From positions 35,305 to 99,304 of the forward strand of contig NZ_UPPP01000060.1 in NCBI RefSeq assembly GCF_900476375.1: DNA of 64,000 bases. Reading direction: 5' to 3'. The notes beneath the pieces were generated by a model. It saw nothing but the letters and a program-made list of their open reading frames with translations, had not been told where the DNA came from and did no database searches. Every line of letters begins with the position of its first letter. Position 1 is the first letter of the stretch. The DNA comes from Allolucifera butyrica (GTDB lineage Bacteria; Bacillota; Negativicutes; Sporomusales; UPPP01). The translations under genes were made by a program, and so were the position numbers. Positions 53,193-61,278 of this stretch are shown in pieces.

Positions 53193-54065
53193 ATGCCAAA
53201 TAATTCTTCGATCCCAACGAATAATTTCCCCCCACAGCACCAGGACCAGCAGCCCGGTATCGAATCCCGGATGAATCCCCGCCCGGTGGCCGTCAGGAAT
53301 ACCTACCAGGGAAGCGGCAAACTCCAAAACAAAGTTGCCCTGATCACCGGCGGTGACAGCGGCATCGGCCGGGCCGTAGCGATTTCCTTCGCCAAGGAAG
53401 GAGCCGATATCGCCATTGTATACCTGAATGAACACGGCGATGCGGCTGAAACCAAAGCTATGATCGAACAGGCGGGGCGAAAGTGCCTAACCCTGGCAGG
53501 AGACATCGGGCAGGAACCCTTTTGCCAGGAAGCAGTGAATAAAACCATACAGGAATTCAATAAGCTGGATATCCTGGTAAACAATGCTGCCGAACAGCAT
53601 GTCCAGGCCAGCATCGAGTCCATCCCTGCCGCCCAGTTGGAACGAACTTTCCGCACCAATCTTTTTTCTTTTTTTTATTTTGTTAAAGCGGCCTTACCTC
53701 ATCTGAAAAATGGCAGTAGCATCATCAATACCACATCCGTTACGGCCTATGAAGGCCATGACCAGTTAATTGATTATTCCGCCACCAAGGGAGCGATCGT
53801 CACCTTCACCCGGTCTCTATCCCAATCACTCGTCGGCCGGGGTATCCGGGTCAACGGCGTTGCCCCCGGCCCCATCTGGACCCCGTTGATTCCGGCTTCC
53901 TTTTCGCCGCAGCATGTAACCCAATTTGGTCAGAATACACCGATGAAACGGGCCGGACAACCCTGCGAAGTCGCCCCCTGTTATGTCTTTTTGGCCGCCG
54001 AGGATTCTTCCTATATGTCGGGTCAAATCCTGCACGTCAACGGCGGAACCATTGTAGACAGTTGA
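53193..54065 (+). CDS. Short-chain dehydrogenase/reductase (YhdF/Gsp39-like)
   Basis: 290 residues. A proline/Gln-rich N-terminal extension of about 45 residues, with RPVAVRNTYQGSGKL, leads into a classical SDR domain: cofactor motif TGGDSGIG, NNAA, catalytic Ser in NTTSVTAYEG and YSATK (Tyr/Lys). This arrangement is typical of the stress-induced YhdF/YhxC/Gsp39 group, often annotated as glucose dehydrogenase-like. The start at 53193 follows AAAGGAGGG. The physiological substrate is unknown. Confidence 0.93.
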   Translation: MPNNSSIPTNNFPPQHQDQQPGIESRMNPRPVAVRNTYQGSGKLQNKVALITGGDSGIGRAVAISFAKEGADIAIVYLNEHGDAAETKAMIEQAGRKCLTLAGDIGQEPFCQEAVNKTIQEFNKLDILVNNAAEQHVQASIESIPAAQLERTFRTNLFSFFYFVKAALPHLKNGSSIINTTSVTAYEGHDQLIDYSATKGAIVTFTRSLSQSLVGRGIRVNGVAPGPIWTPLIPASFSPQHVTQFGQNTPMKRAGQPCEVAPCYVFLAAEDSSYMSGQILHVNGGTIVDS

Positions 54066-54067
54066 TA

Positions 54068-54095
54068 AGGAAAAACCGCTTAATGCGGTTTTCCT
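54068..54095. terminator. Terminator after the SDR gene
   Basis: AGGAAAAACCGC/GCGGTTTTCCT with a five-base loop; it sits between the convergent SDR and LysO-type genes. Confidence 0.75.
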
Positions 54096-54117
54096 ATAAA
54101 AAAAACACTGCGTAGTT

Positions 54118-54714
54118 TTACCACGATAAAAAGAAAGGCACCAGCAGGGGCACAAGGGCCGTCAAAGTCAGGCCGCTCATAAAAGCCAGCAAGGCTGTTT
54201 GCGTATCGGTGACCTTGGAAATAAGGGGCAGCGTGGAGTCCATCGTCGTCGCCCCGCCCGGCGCTACGGCCGTTATCTTGCCTACATAGCCGGCCAATAC
54301 GGGAATCAGTATAAAAGCGATTAATTCCCGGAAAACATTTGACAGAAAAGCGGTTGTTCCTAACTCCACGCTATAAAGCCGGGCAATCAGCACCCCCGAT
54401 AAGCTGTACCAGCCAAAACCGGCACTAACGGCCAGTACCTCTTTTAGCGGCATAGACAATATAAACTTGGCCGCTGCGGCGCCGGTCAAACTGCCTACGG
54501 CTACTGACAACGGCATAAGAAGCACTTTCCAGCCAAGTTGTTTGATCTTTTTAAGCGAATCCCGATTCCGTCCGATATCCAGACCGACCCCAAAAATCAT
54601 CAGCACCAGAGCGCAAGTCACTATCCGGTCCAGATAATGAACCCATCCGGGCGGTAAAAAGAACCGTCCCGTTCCAATTCCCGCCAGAACCGTCAATAGA
54701 ATATAGATTACCAT
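54118..54714 (-). CDS. LysO-family exporter, C-terminal half protein
   Basis: 198 residues with six or so membrane helices. VLMIFGVGLDIGRNRD, SAGFGWYSLSGVLIA, LSNVFRELIAFILIPVLA and SKVTDTQTALLAFMSGL match the C-terminal part of LysO (DUF340, YbjE), the lysine exporter of E. coli. The N-terminal part is encoded by the upstream gene 6 bp away. The two probably act as one heteromeric transporter; the substrate here (lysine or analogue) is inferred. Confidence 0.88.
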   Translation of the reverse strand: MVIYILLTVLAGIGTGRFFLPPGWVHYLDRIVTCALVLMIFGVGLDIGRNRDSLKKIKQLGWKVLLMPLSVAVGSLTGAAAAKFILSMPLKEVLAVSAGFGWYSLSGVLIARLYSVELGTTAFLSNVFRELIAFILIPVLAGYVGKITAVAPGGATTMDSTLPLISKVTDTQTALLAFMSGLTLTALVPLLVPFFLSW

Positions 54715-54720
54715 GCCCTG

Positions 54721-55047
54721 TCACTCCTTATTCGCTTGTATCTGCCGGCAGGAATTACGGTCCTGACCGTGACCGGATCCCGCTAAGTTCCATTTCCGGG
54801 CCACAGCCCACAACGCCCCGATGCTGCCTGCAACACTCAACGCAGCAATCAATAAGGCTCTTCCTCCCAAGAGAGTCAGCTTTGCGGCCAACTCCCGGTC
54901 AATGCCGATTTGCGCTCCCAACGCCAATAGCATAATGAATAACATTATGGTTGTCATTTTATTGCTGTAATGAAACCAGGCCGCCGGTATTTTCCCGCTG
55001 GCTCCCATAGCTATGCCGGCAACCAGACTGACAAAAATTAAACTCAT
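54721..55047 (-). CDS. LysO-family exporter, N-terminal half protein
   Basis: About 108 residues with three helices: MSLIFVSLVAGIAMGASGKI, MTTIMLFIMLLALGAQIG and LLIAALSVAGSIGALWAVA. This corresponds to the N-terminal DUF340 segment of LysO. It ends in a hydrophilic, non-membrane tail (GQDRNSCRQIQANKE). The ATG at 55047 follows AAAGGTTGGAGGG. Its start lies 14 bp before the end of the upstream FakA-like gene in the strand sense, so the four genes degV-fakA-lysO(N)-lysO(C) appear to be one operon. Confidence 0.82.
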   Translation of the reverse strand: MSLIFVSLVAGIAMGASGKIPAAWFHYSNKMTTIMLFIMLLALGAQIGIDRELAAKLTLLGGRALLIAALSVAGSIGALWAVARKWNLAGSGHGQDRNSCRQIQANKE

Positions 55048-55060
55048 GCCCTCCAACCTT

Positions 55061-56665
55061 TCACTCAACACTAATCACAAACTGATACAACGGCTGTCCG
55101 CCGTAATAAGTCTCTATGGCAAGATCCGGCACTTCCTCCGCCAGTTTTTGCGCCAAACGGGCCGCTTCCGCTTCCTTTAGTTTATCACCATAATACAAGC
55201 TGACAATTTCACTCTCAATCCTTACCATCGCTTTCACGGTCTGCAGTAGAACGGACTCAAGATCAGCCGCGTCGGCCACAATTCGGTTATCATCCATGCC
55301 GATATAGGTACCGGCCGCCACCGGATGCCCATTGACCACACTATCCCGCACAGCAATTGTGATACTGGCGCTGCGTACTGCCGCAGTCCTTTCGGACATC
55401 TTGCGTACATTCTCGGCTAAAGCTGTATTGGGATCATATACCAGGAGCGCCGCCAATCCCTGCGGCACACTACTGGTTGGCACCACAGCCACCCGGTCCC
55501 CCAGCAGTTTCCGGGCCTGATTGGCCGCCAATACAATATTCCGGTTATTCGGCAGTATAATGTACTGCTCTGCATGTCCTTTATGGACAGCACTGACAAA
55601 ATCCTCCACCGGCGGATTCATGGTCTGACCACCGGACAGCACAACATCGGCACCCATCTCCTGCATAATGCGGGTCAAGCCTTCCCCGGAAACAACACTG
55701 ATCACGGCCAGTCCGGTCTTTTCCCGGACCGGAGTTCCTGCACTGCGATGCTGATCCGCCATATTGTCTATTTTAATATCATGGAGCGTACCCCAGGCTA
55801 CGGCCCACTCCAGAACTTTCCCAGGGTGAGCCGTGTGAATATGGATCTTTAATAATCCGTCACCTTCCGCCAACACCAAGGACTCGCCCAGTGAAACAAG
55901 CTGTTTTTTTACTTCCGCACACGTCACCGAACAATTTTTTATAATAAATTCGGTACAATAGGGATGAACAATCGTCACTTCTCCCGCATGCCCGGCAAGA
56001 GTCAGGCTTTTATCAAATCCCGCTTCCGGACCGCTGTACGTTCCCTGTAGTCCATCCAGACAACCCTGTAAAAAAACTATCAATCCCTGTCCTCCGGCAT
56101 CAACTACCCCGGCTGTTTTTAATACGGGCAGCAGTTCCGGTGTCCGGGCCAGTTCCTTTTTACCGGCCCGGACAGCTTCCGATAGGATATCAGCAAAAGG
56201 ACGCCTTTCCCGCATGGCCCGCTGGGCCCCTTTGGCAATCCCCTTGGCAACCGTAAGAATCGTCCCTTCGACCGGACGGGCCACGGCCCGGTAGGCATAC
56301 AACACTCCATATTCGAAGGCCTTGCCGATCTCGGCGGAAACGGCCTCCTCTTTTCCGGCTAACCCCCGGGCAATACCACGAAAAATCTGAGATAAAATTA
56401 CCCCGGAATTGCCTCTTGCCCCCATGATGGCGCTATCGGCTGCCAACTTGCTCAAAGCGCCGATTCCCGTTCCTTCCGGTGCTTCGGCGGCTACCTTGGC
56501 TACGGCAGCCAAAGTCATTAACATATTGGTGCCCGTGTCTCCGTCCGGCACCGGAAAAACATTAAGACGGTTTATCTGTTCGTGCTCTCGCATAAAAGCG
56601 CGGTAAGCGGCTGCGATCATGCGCTGAAAATCCCTGCCGGAAATTATTTCTTCCTTGTGCCGCAC
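55061..56665 (-). CDS. FakA/YloV-like DAK2-domain kinase
   Basis: 534 residues. The N-terminal DhaL/DAK2 domain carries the ATP-Mg motif PVPDGDTGTNMLMT and GARGNSGVILSQIFRG. A middle domain and a C-terminal FakA domain (DVVLSGGQTMNPPVEDF, ILPNNRNIVLAANQA, VVPTSSVPQGLAAL) complete the family architecture. FakA phosphorylates fatty acids held by DegV/FakB proteins, feeding exogenous fatty acids into lipids. The preceding gene encodes a DegV protein, a typical FakB partner. Confidence 0.94.
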   Translation of the reverse strand: MRHKEEIISGRDFQRMIAAAYRAFMREHEQINRLNVFPVPDGDTGTNMLMTLAAVAKVAAEAPEGTGIGALSKLAADSAIMGARGNSGVILSQIFRGIARGLAGKEEAVSAEIGKAFEYGVLYAYRAVARPVEGTILTVAKGIAKGAQRAMRERRPFADILSEAVRAGKKELARTPELLPVLKTAGVVDAGGQGLIVFLQGCLDGLQGTYSGPEAGFDKSLTLAGHAGEVTIVHPYCTEFIIKNCSVTCAEVKKQLVSLGESLVLAEGDGLLKIHIHTAHPGKVLEWAVAWGTLHDIKIDNMADQHRSAGTPVREKTGLAVISVVSGEGLTRIMQEMGADVVLSGGQTMNPPVEDFVSAVHKGHAEQYIILPNNRNIVLAANQARKLLGDRVAVVPTSSVPQGLAALLVYDPNTALAENVRKMSERTAAVRSASITIAVRDSVVNGHPVAAGTYIGMDDNRIVADAADLESVLLQTVKAMVRIESEIVSLYYGDKLKEAEAARLAQKLAEEVPDLAIETYYGGQPLYQFVISVE

Positions 56666-56681
56666 TGTTCTGCCCCCTTAT

Positions 56682-57521
56682 TTAAATAACTTCCTGAAAA
56701 ACAATACCGATGATTCCCGGTCCCAAGTGGGCCCCCAGCACGGCTCCGATATTGCCAAGCGAAAGGGGGACACCCGGAAACAGGTTTTCCATCTGGGTTG
56801 CCAGTCCTTCGGCCTCCGATGCCCTTTCAATATGTACAATGGCTATGTAAGCCAGATTCCTGTATTGCTTGACTTCTTCCACCATACGCTGCACTGCTTT
56901 TGGGCGGGTCCGCACTTTATCCAGCACCGCTACCCGTCCCTTTACTAAATATAATATGGGCTTAATTTGTAAAATAGTACCGACTAAAGCCGCCGCGCCG
57001 CCGATCCGGCCGCCCTTATGCAAGTATTCCAGCGTATCGGGAATAAACAAGGTATGGGTAGCGCCGGCCATACGTTCCAAATAAGCAACAATGCTGCCGG
57101 CCGGAATTCCGGCCGCCGCTTGCTGCAAAGCAAATTCCGCCATATGAACCATACCGGCCGCCGTGGTCCCGGAATCCACCACATGAATATTATTTTTCCC
57201 GGCCAACTGCACGCCCATACGGGCACTTTGCACCGTTCCGCTTAAGGCACCGGCTAACGTTATTACAATGATATCATCCCCCCGCGCCGCCAATGGGGCA
57301 AAAGCCGCCGCAAACTCACCCGGCGCGGGCTGGGACGTTTTGGGATAGAACCCAGTAGCCGCCTTTAAATGAAATAACTCGGTATTGTCAATTGCATCCT
57401 CCAGCCATTGTTGCTGCCCCAGCATCACTTTTAACGGCACTACATGTAAATTATCATGCTGTTTAAGCATCGCAGACGAAACATGGGCCGTACTGTCCAA
57501 AATAATCTGAATGTTCCCCAC
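56682..57521 (-). CDS. DegV/FakB-family fatty-acid binding protein
   Basis: 279 residues, normal for DegV. Family blocks: ILDSTAHVSSAML, FYPKTSQPAPGEF, IIVITLAGALSGTVQSARM, VVDSGTTAAGMVHM and YLHKGGRIGGAAALVGTILQIKPIL. DegV/FakB proteins bind one fatty acid and present it to FakA. It starts this operon, 17 bp before the fakA-like gene, and GGAAGGAG lies upstream of the ATG. Confidence 0.94.
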   Translation of the reverse strand: MGNIQIILDSTAHVSSAMLKQHDNLHVVPLKVMLGQQQWLEDAIDNTELFHLKAATGFYPKTSQPAPGEFAAAFAPLAARGDDIIVITLAGALSGTVQSARMGVQLAGKNNIHVVDSGTTAAGMVHMAEFALQQAAAGIPAGSIVAYLERMAGATHTLFIPDTLEYLHKGGRIGGAAALVGTILQIKPILYLVKGRVAVLDKVRTRPKAVQRMVEEVKQYRNLAYIAIVHIERASEAEGLATQMENLFPGVPLSLGNIGAVLGAHLGPGIIGIVFQEVI

Positions 57522-57574
57522 CGTAAGCTCCTTCCTCGAAAGATTCCTTTATTATAATTTTACCAAAAAACTGC

Positions 57575-57605
57575 TAAAAAAATAAGACTTGGCTAATGCC
57601 AAGTC
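57575..57605 (-). terminator. Terminator of the small CPxCG ORF
   Basis: GACTTGGC/GCCAAGTC stem with a four-base loop, followed on the minus strand by TTATTTTTTTAG. It sits 7 bp after the stop of the ORF at 57612. Confidence 0.8.
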
Positions 57606-57611
57606 GGCGGC

Positions 57612-57704
57612 CTAGCCGGCTTCACTTAGAACATCCCGGGCTTCAATTTCCGCCTCTGCTCCATGGATACCGCATTCCGGACAAAGCCAGGTCTGGACTT
57701 TCAT
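57612..57704 (-). CDS. Very small CPxCG protein
   Basis: A 30-residue ORF: MKVQTWLCPECGIHGAEAEI followed by a short acidic helix ending LSEAG. The single CPECG knuckle suggests a half zinc site that could dimerise. AGGAAAAGG lies seven bases before the ATG, and a clear terminator follows the stop by 7 bp, giving it the layout of a complete small gene. It sits in the 316-bp gap between the divergent degV and ftsA-like genes. I do not recognise a family; it could also be the tail of a decayed gene. Confidence 0.5.
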   Translation of the reverse strand: MKVQTWLCPECGIHGAEAEIEARDVLSEAG

Positions 57705-57837
57705 ACCTTTTCCTGCCGCCAATAAATTTTTTTAATTATTCAAACACGGCGGCAGCGAAAAGGGAAATAGTACGTAGGACGCGAATAAATTAAAATATTG
57801 TCATTTGTTCGGAATATTTGACGCTCAGGAGTATGAC

Positions 57838-59970
57838 ATGGAAAAAAAACTGTTATTTGCATTGGACATTGGCACCCGGAGTGTAGTGGGCCTGGTAGGC
57901 GAACAATCCGCCGGCTTGATTCAACTCCTTGGCTGGGAAAGGCAGGAACATCACACCCGGGCTATGCTGGACGGTCAAATTCATGACGTTCCGGAAGTGG
58001 CCGGTGTACTGGAAAACGTAAAAAACCGTCTGGAATCTGCCTACGGACCGCTGAAACAGGTATCTGTGGCGGCTGCCGGCCGGGCGCTATGTACGGTCCG
58101 GGCTAACGCCGAACTGGAAACATACAACCGTGGGACCCTTTCACTCCAAGATGAGCATGCCTTGGAGCTGGCGGCAATTCAAAGCGCCCAGCAAAATCTG
58201 GCCACATCCAACGCCGTCGCCGATCCCGGCGCTTACTATTGCGTCGGCTATAGCGTAATCGGCTATATCCTGGATGGCACCAGCTTAAAAACCCTGGTCG
58301 GTCAGCGGGGAAAATGTGCCAGTATCGAATTAATTGCCACCTTCCTGCCCCGCCAGGTCATTGACTCCCTGCAAGCGGCGATTCAAACGGTTGGGCTTGA
58401 AATAGCCACCCTGACATTGGAGCCGATTGCCGCCATTAACGTGCTCATTCCGGAAACTATGCGCCATTTGAACCTGGCCCTGGTCGATGTAGGAGCAGGC
58501 ACTTCCGACGTTGCCATCACTCGCGACGGCTCCGTAATCGGCTATGGCATGGTTCCCTGCGCCGGGGATGAAATTACCGAAGCCTTGTCGCAAAAATATC
58601 TGCTGGATTTTAATGTGGCGGAAATCGTAAAAAGGAAATTAAACGGTAAAAGTAAAAAAGTCTGTTTCACCGATGTACTGGGTATGACCCATAAACTGGC
58701 CGGTTCGGAAATTGTGGAAACGATAGCTCCTCAGGTGGCGGAACTGGCCCAGGCTATTGCCATTCAAATTCTGGAGCTTAATTCCTGCCCGCCCCAGGCC
58801 GTCCTTTTAGTCGGTGGCGGTTCACTAACCCCCCTTTTGCCGGATGCCCTGGCCCAGGCGCTGGATATTCCCTTGGCAAGAGTAGCCATCCGCCGGCCGG
58901 AAAAAATCAACGGACTGACCGAAGTGCCTGCGGAATTGTCTACGCCGGATGCCGTAACACCGCTGGGAATCTTAAAACTATCCGGCAGTCACACCCTTAA
59001 TTTTATTCACGTTACTCTTAACGAAGAACCGGTCCGTTTGTTTAACTTAGGCCGTTTGACCGTAGCCGACGCTCTTTTAGCCACCGGCCTGAATGTGCGC
59101 AGTTTACAGGGCCGTCCCGGACTGGGCCTGACTATAACGGTCAACGGACAAACTAGATTTATTCCCGGCAGCCTTGGTCAACCGGGATGCATTGAAGTAA
59201 ACGGCAACAAGGCGCAACTGGATACTCCGCTGCAAGAACAAGATGTCATTACTATTATAAAAGGTATTGACGGAGAGCCCCCCCACCCCACAGCAAGCGA
59301 AATGATTCCAGCCTCACCACCGCTCACCATCCGCATCAGCGGTAAGTCCCATACACTGGAAGCGTCTCTTACTATTAACAGCAATCCGGCTTCGCCGGAT
59401 ACGCTGCTTCAGGACAGGGATCACGTAGTTGCCTTCCAGCCTTCCAGCCTGGAAGAGGTTCTGGCCGCAGCCGCCATACCGTCCGGTAACGAACGTCTTA
59501 CCTACGTTTTGAATCAGGTTGAACACACCTTGGAATTGCCTCCACACTATCTGCTCAATGGTTCACCGGTTTCTTTGCAGGTTCCGGTACAATCGCAAGA
59601 CAACATCGACATTGTGCCGCCGGTTCTACCCACCCTTGCCGATATCCTTGAACTGCCCGCTACGGTCTGCCAGTCTATAACCGTTTTCTTCAACGGAGAG
59701 CCGTGTTTATTACCGCTCAAACAATATAGCATCACTTTGGACGGTAACCCGGCCCGGCTTGATAAAACGGTTCTTGACGGCAGTATCATTGAGTACTCTT
59801 GCGTAGAATCGCCGCCGCCCATCGTCAGCGAAGTGCTTTTGGCCGGAAATTTCAATGTACAAAGCCTGCGGCCGGGAACCAAAGTGGATATTTTGTTAAA
59901 CGGGCGGACCACGGAATACACCACTTTAGTCCACGAAGGCGATAAAATTGATCTCATCGTCACTCCATGA
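57838..59970 (+). CDS. FtsA-like ATPase with C-terminal beta-grasp-like repeats
   Basis: About 710 residues. The first 380 form an actin-like FtsA/PilM domain: phosphate-1 loop FALDIGTRSVVGLV, phosphate-2 loop LVDVGAGTSDVAI, and adenosine loop AVLLVGGGSLTPLL. The remaining 320 residues contain about five related units of 45-80 residues, each with an x-V/L-N-G turn and an ending such as LDTPLQEQDVITI or LVHEGDKIDLIV, resembling ubiquitin-like/SLBB folds. No C-terminal amphipathic membrane helix is seen, unlike true FtsA. CAGGAG precedes the ATG at 57838. It stands alone, not in a division cluster, so the cellular role is unknown; a cell-envelope or polar assembly scaffold is possible. Confidence 0.85.
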   Translation: MEKKLLFALDIGTRSVVGLVGEQSAGLIQLLGWERQEHHTRAMLDGQIHDVPEVAGVLENVKNRLESAYGPLKQVSVAAAGRALCTVRANAELETYNRGTLSLQDEHALELAAIQSAQQNLATSNAVADPGAYYCVGYSVIGYILDGTSLKTLVGQRGKCASIELIATFLPRQVIDSLQAAIQTVGLEIATLTLEPIAAINVLIPETMRHLNLALVDVGAGTSDVAITRDGSVIGYGMVPCAGDEITEALSQKYLLDFNVAEIVKRKLNGKSKKVCFTDVLGMTHKLAGSEIVETIAPQVAELAQAIAIQILELNSCPPQAVLLVGGGSLTPLLPDALAQALDIPLARVAIRRPEKINGLTEVPAELSTPDAVTPLGILKLSGSHTLNFIHVTLNEEPVRLFNLGRLTVADALLATGLNVRSLQGRPGLGLTITVNGQTRFIPGSLGQPGCIEVNGNKAQLDTPLQEQDVITIIKGIDGEPPHPTASEMIPASPPLTIRISGKSHTLEASLTINSNPASPDTLLQDRDHVVAFQPSSLEEVLAAAAIPSGNERLTYVLNQVEHTLELPPHYLLNGSPVSLQVPVQSQDNIDIVPPVLPTLADILELPATVCQSITVFFNGEPCLLPLKQYSITLDGNPARLDKTVLDGSIIEYSCVESPPPIVSEVLLAGNFNVQSLRPGTKVDILLNGRTTEYTTLVHEGDKIDLIVTP

Positions 59971-60008
59971 GAAATCTTTCGGCCCGTAGCACAGGGCTCA
60001 TGGAGCGG
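59971..60008. repeat. Degenerate tail of the CTTTCGGCTC repeat
   Basis: GAAATCTTTCGGCCCGTAGC followed by ACAGGGCTCATGGAGCGG shares the CTTTCGGC...CAGGGCTC...GCGG-GAAA pattern with the copies near 1112 and 34127. It begins at the ftsA-like stop codon. Confidence 0.4.
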
Positions 60009-60009
60009 A

Positions 60010-60055
60010 AAAGCAGCTCATATCATTGCCGATATGAGCTGCTTTGGTCTTTTTA
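60010..60055. terminator. Bidirectional terminator
   Basis: AAAGCAGCTCATATC/GATATGAGCTGCTTT, perfect 15-bp stem with a six-base loop; GGTCTTTTTA follows on the plus strand. It separates the convergent ftsA-like and GGDEF genes. Confidence 0.85.
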
Positions 60056-60059
60056 GGTC

Positions 60060-61097
60060 TTACCCGTTGGCTACATTGTCAAAATACTGTACATTGTTCC
60101 GTCCCATTCGTTTGGCCCGGTACAACGCTTTGTCCGCCTGCTCAAATGCCAACTGTGTTTCCATCCCCGGACCTTTCAACGCCATGCCAATGCTAATTGT
60201 GAAAGGAACATAGGTCGTCCCCTGAATAAATTTGGTTTCCGCCACCCGCGCCCGTAGCCGTTCAGCCACTTTATACCCAAGCTGGGCCGTTGCCGCCGGC
60301 AAAACAATGACAAATTCCTCCCCGCCGTACCGGAAAGCCAAATCTCCTTTTCGTAAACTGTTCTTAATAATGTTGCCTAATATAACCAGTATCTTATCGC
60401 CACACAAATGTCCATACGTATCATTTAGCCGTTTGAAATGATCAATATCCACGACCAGCAAAACACATTGCGGGAGCGCATCTACCTTTTCCCGGTAAGC
60501 CCGATAGTTATAAAGACCGGTTAACCCATCGGTCAAGGCCATTAACTGATTCCGGTCCTTTTCCTGTATCAGCTCAGCTTTCTCTTTGTCGGCATTCATT
60601 TTTTGCAGCATAATCAACCGAATCTTTAACGCCATAAACGCAAGCAAACTCATGCTTAACAAATGAAACAGCACATTCATCCCGATGGCGGCAAAGGGCA
60701 ATTCCCGTCCTAGTGCAGAGGCTGCAACAAAAGTCAGTCCTGTCAGCAACACCATCTCGCCGGCTCTTTTCTGCCCCACCCGCAGTACCATGCGGCCCAG
60801 CAATAGATAATATAGAATATTACTGTATACGGCTCCCCAATAAGTCATATAAGCACATAAAATTAGATTGACCAACAATTCGGCCGCGTTCGGTACGGCT
60901 GCATACCGATAAAGCAGTCCGTTGAAAACCAGATAAAGGCCGGCAGTTACTATTACCGGCACCATGGCCGGCGTCCCCTCAACCATGGCATTGGCAACAA
61001 CAAATAGGGCAAAGATTAAACCGATACGACCGGTTAGAAACTGAATGGTATCCAAACTGCTCCCATAACGAATTGATGTTTGGTTTTCCCGTTTCAT
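60060..61097 (-). CDS. Membrane GGDEF diguanylate cyclase with inhibitory site
   Basis: 345 residues. The first 165 residues hold about six hydrophobic helices with no recognised sensor fold. A linker leads to a GGDEF domain with LTDGLTGLYNYRAY, DIDHFKRLNDTYGH and the active motif FRYGGEEF. RKGD lies five residues upstream, so the RxxD inhibitory site for cyclic di-GMP is present. It is followed upstream in the transcript by a PAS-SpoIIE gene about 180 bp away on the same strand. Confidence 0.93.
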   Translation of the reverse strand: MKRENQTSIRYGSSLDTIQFLTGRIGLIFALFVVANAMVEGTPAMVPVIVTAGLYLVFNGLLYRYAAVPNAAELLVNLILCAYMTYWGAVYSNILYYLLLGRMVLRVGQKRAGEMVLLTGLTFVAASALGRELPFAAIGMNVLFHLLSMSLLAFMALKIRLIMLQKMNADKEKAELIQEKDRNQLMALTDGLTGLYNYRAYREKVDALPQCVLLVVDIDHFKRLNDTYGHLCGDKILVILGNIIKNSLRKGDLAFRYGGEEFVIVLPAATAQLGYKVAERLRARVAETKFIQGTTYVPFTISIGMALKGPGMETQLAFEQADKALYRAKRMGRNNVQYFDNVANG

Positions 61098-61214
61098 CCT
61101 TCACATCCCTGCCTAACTTACATCTTAAAGCGGAAAATCCGTCACAGGCCCCATTTTAAACAAGTTTACACTTGTTTTCTATCCGTAGTCCCTCTCTGTC
61201 CATCTACATTCTAT

Positions 61215-61243
61215 AATAATATATACACAATGTATATATTATT
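61215..61243. repeat. AT-rich palindrome upstream of the GGDEF gene
   Basis: AATAATATATACA/TGTATATATTATT, perfect 13-bp arms around CAA, in the 181-bp gap between the two signalling genes. No T-run follows, so a regulatory site is as likely as a terminator. Confidence 0.45.
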
Positions 61244-61278
61244 GAAAAAATATTTAAATCCTGCCTTAATCCTCTGTA

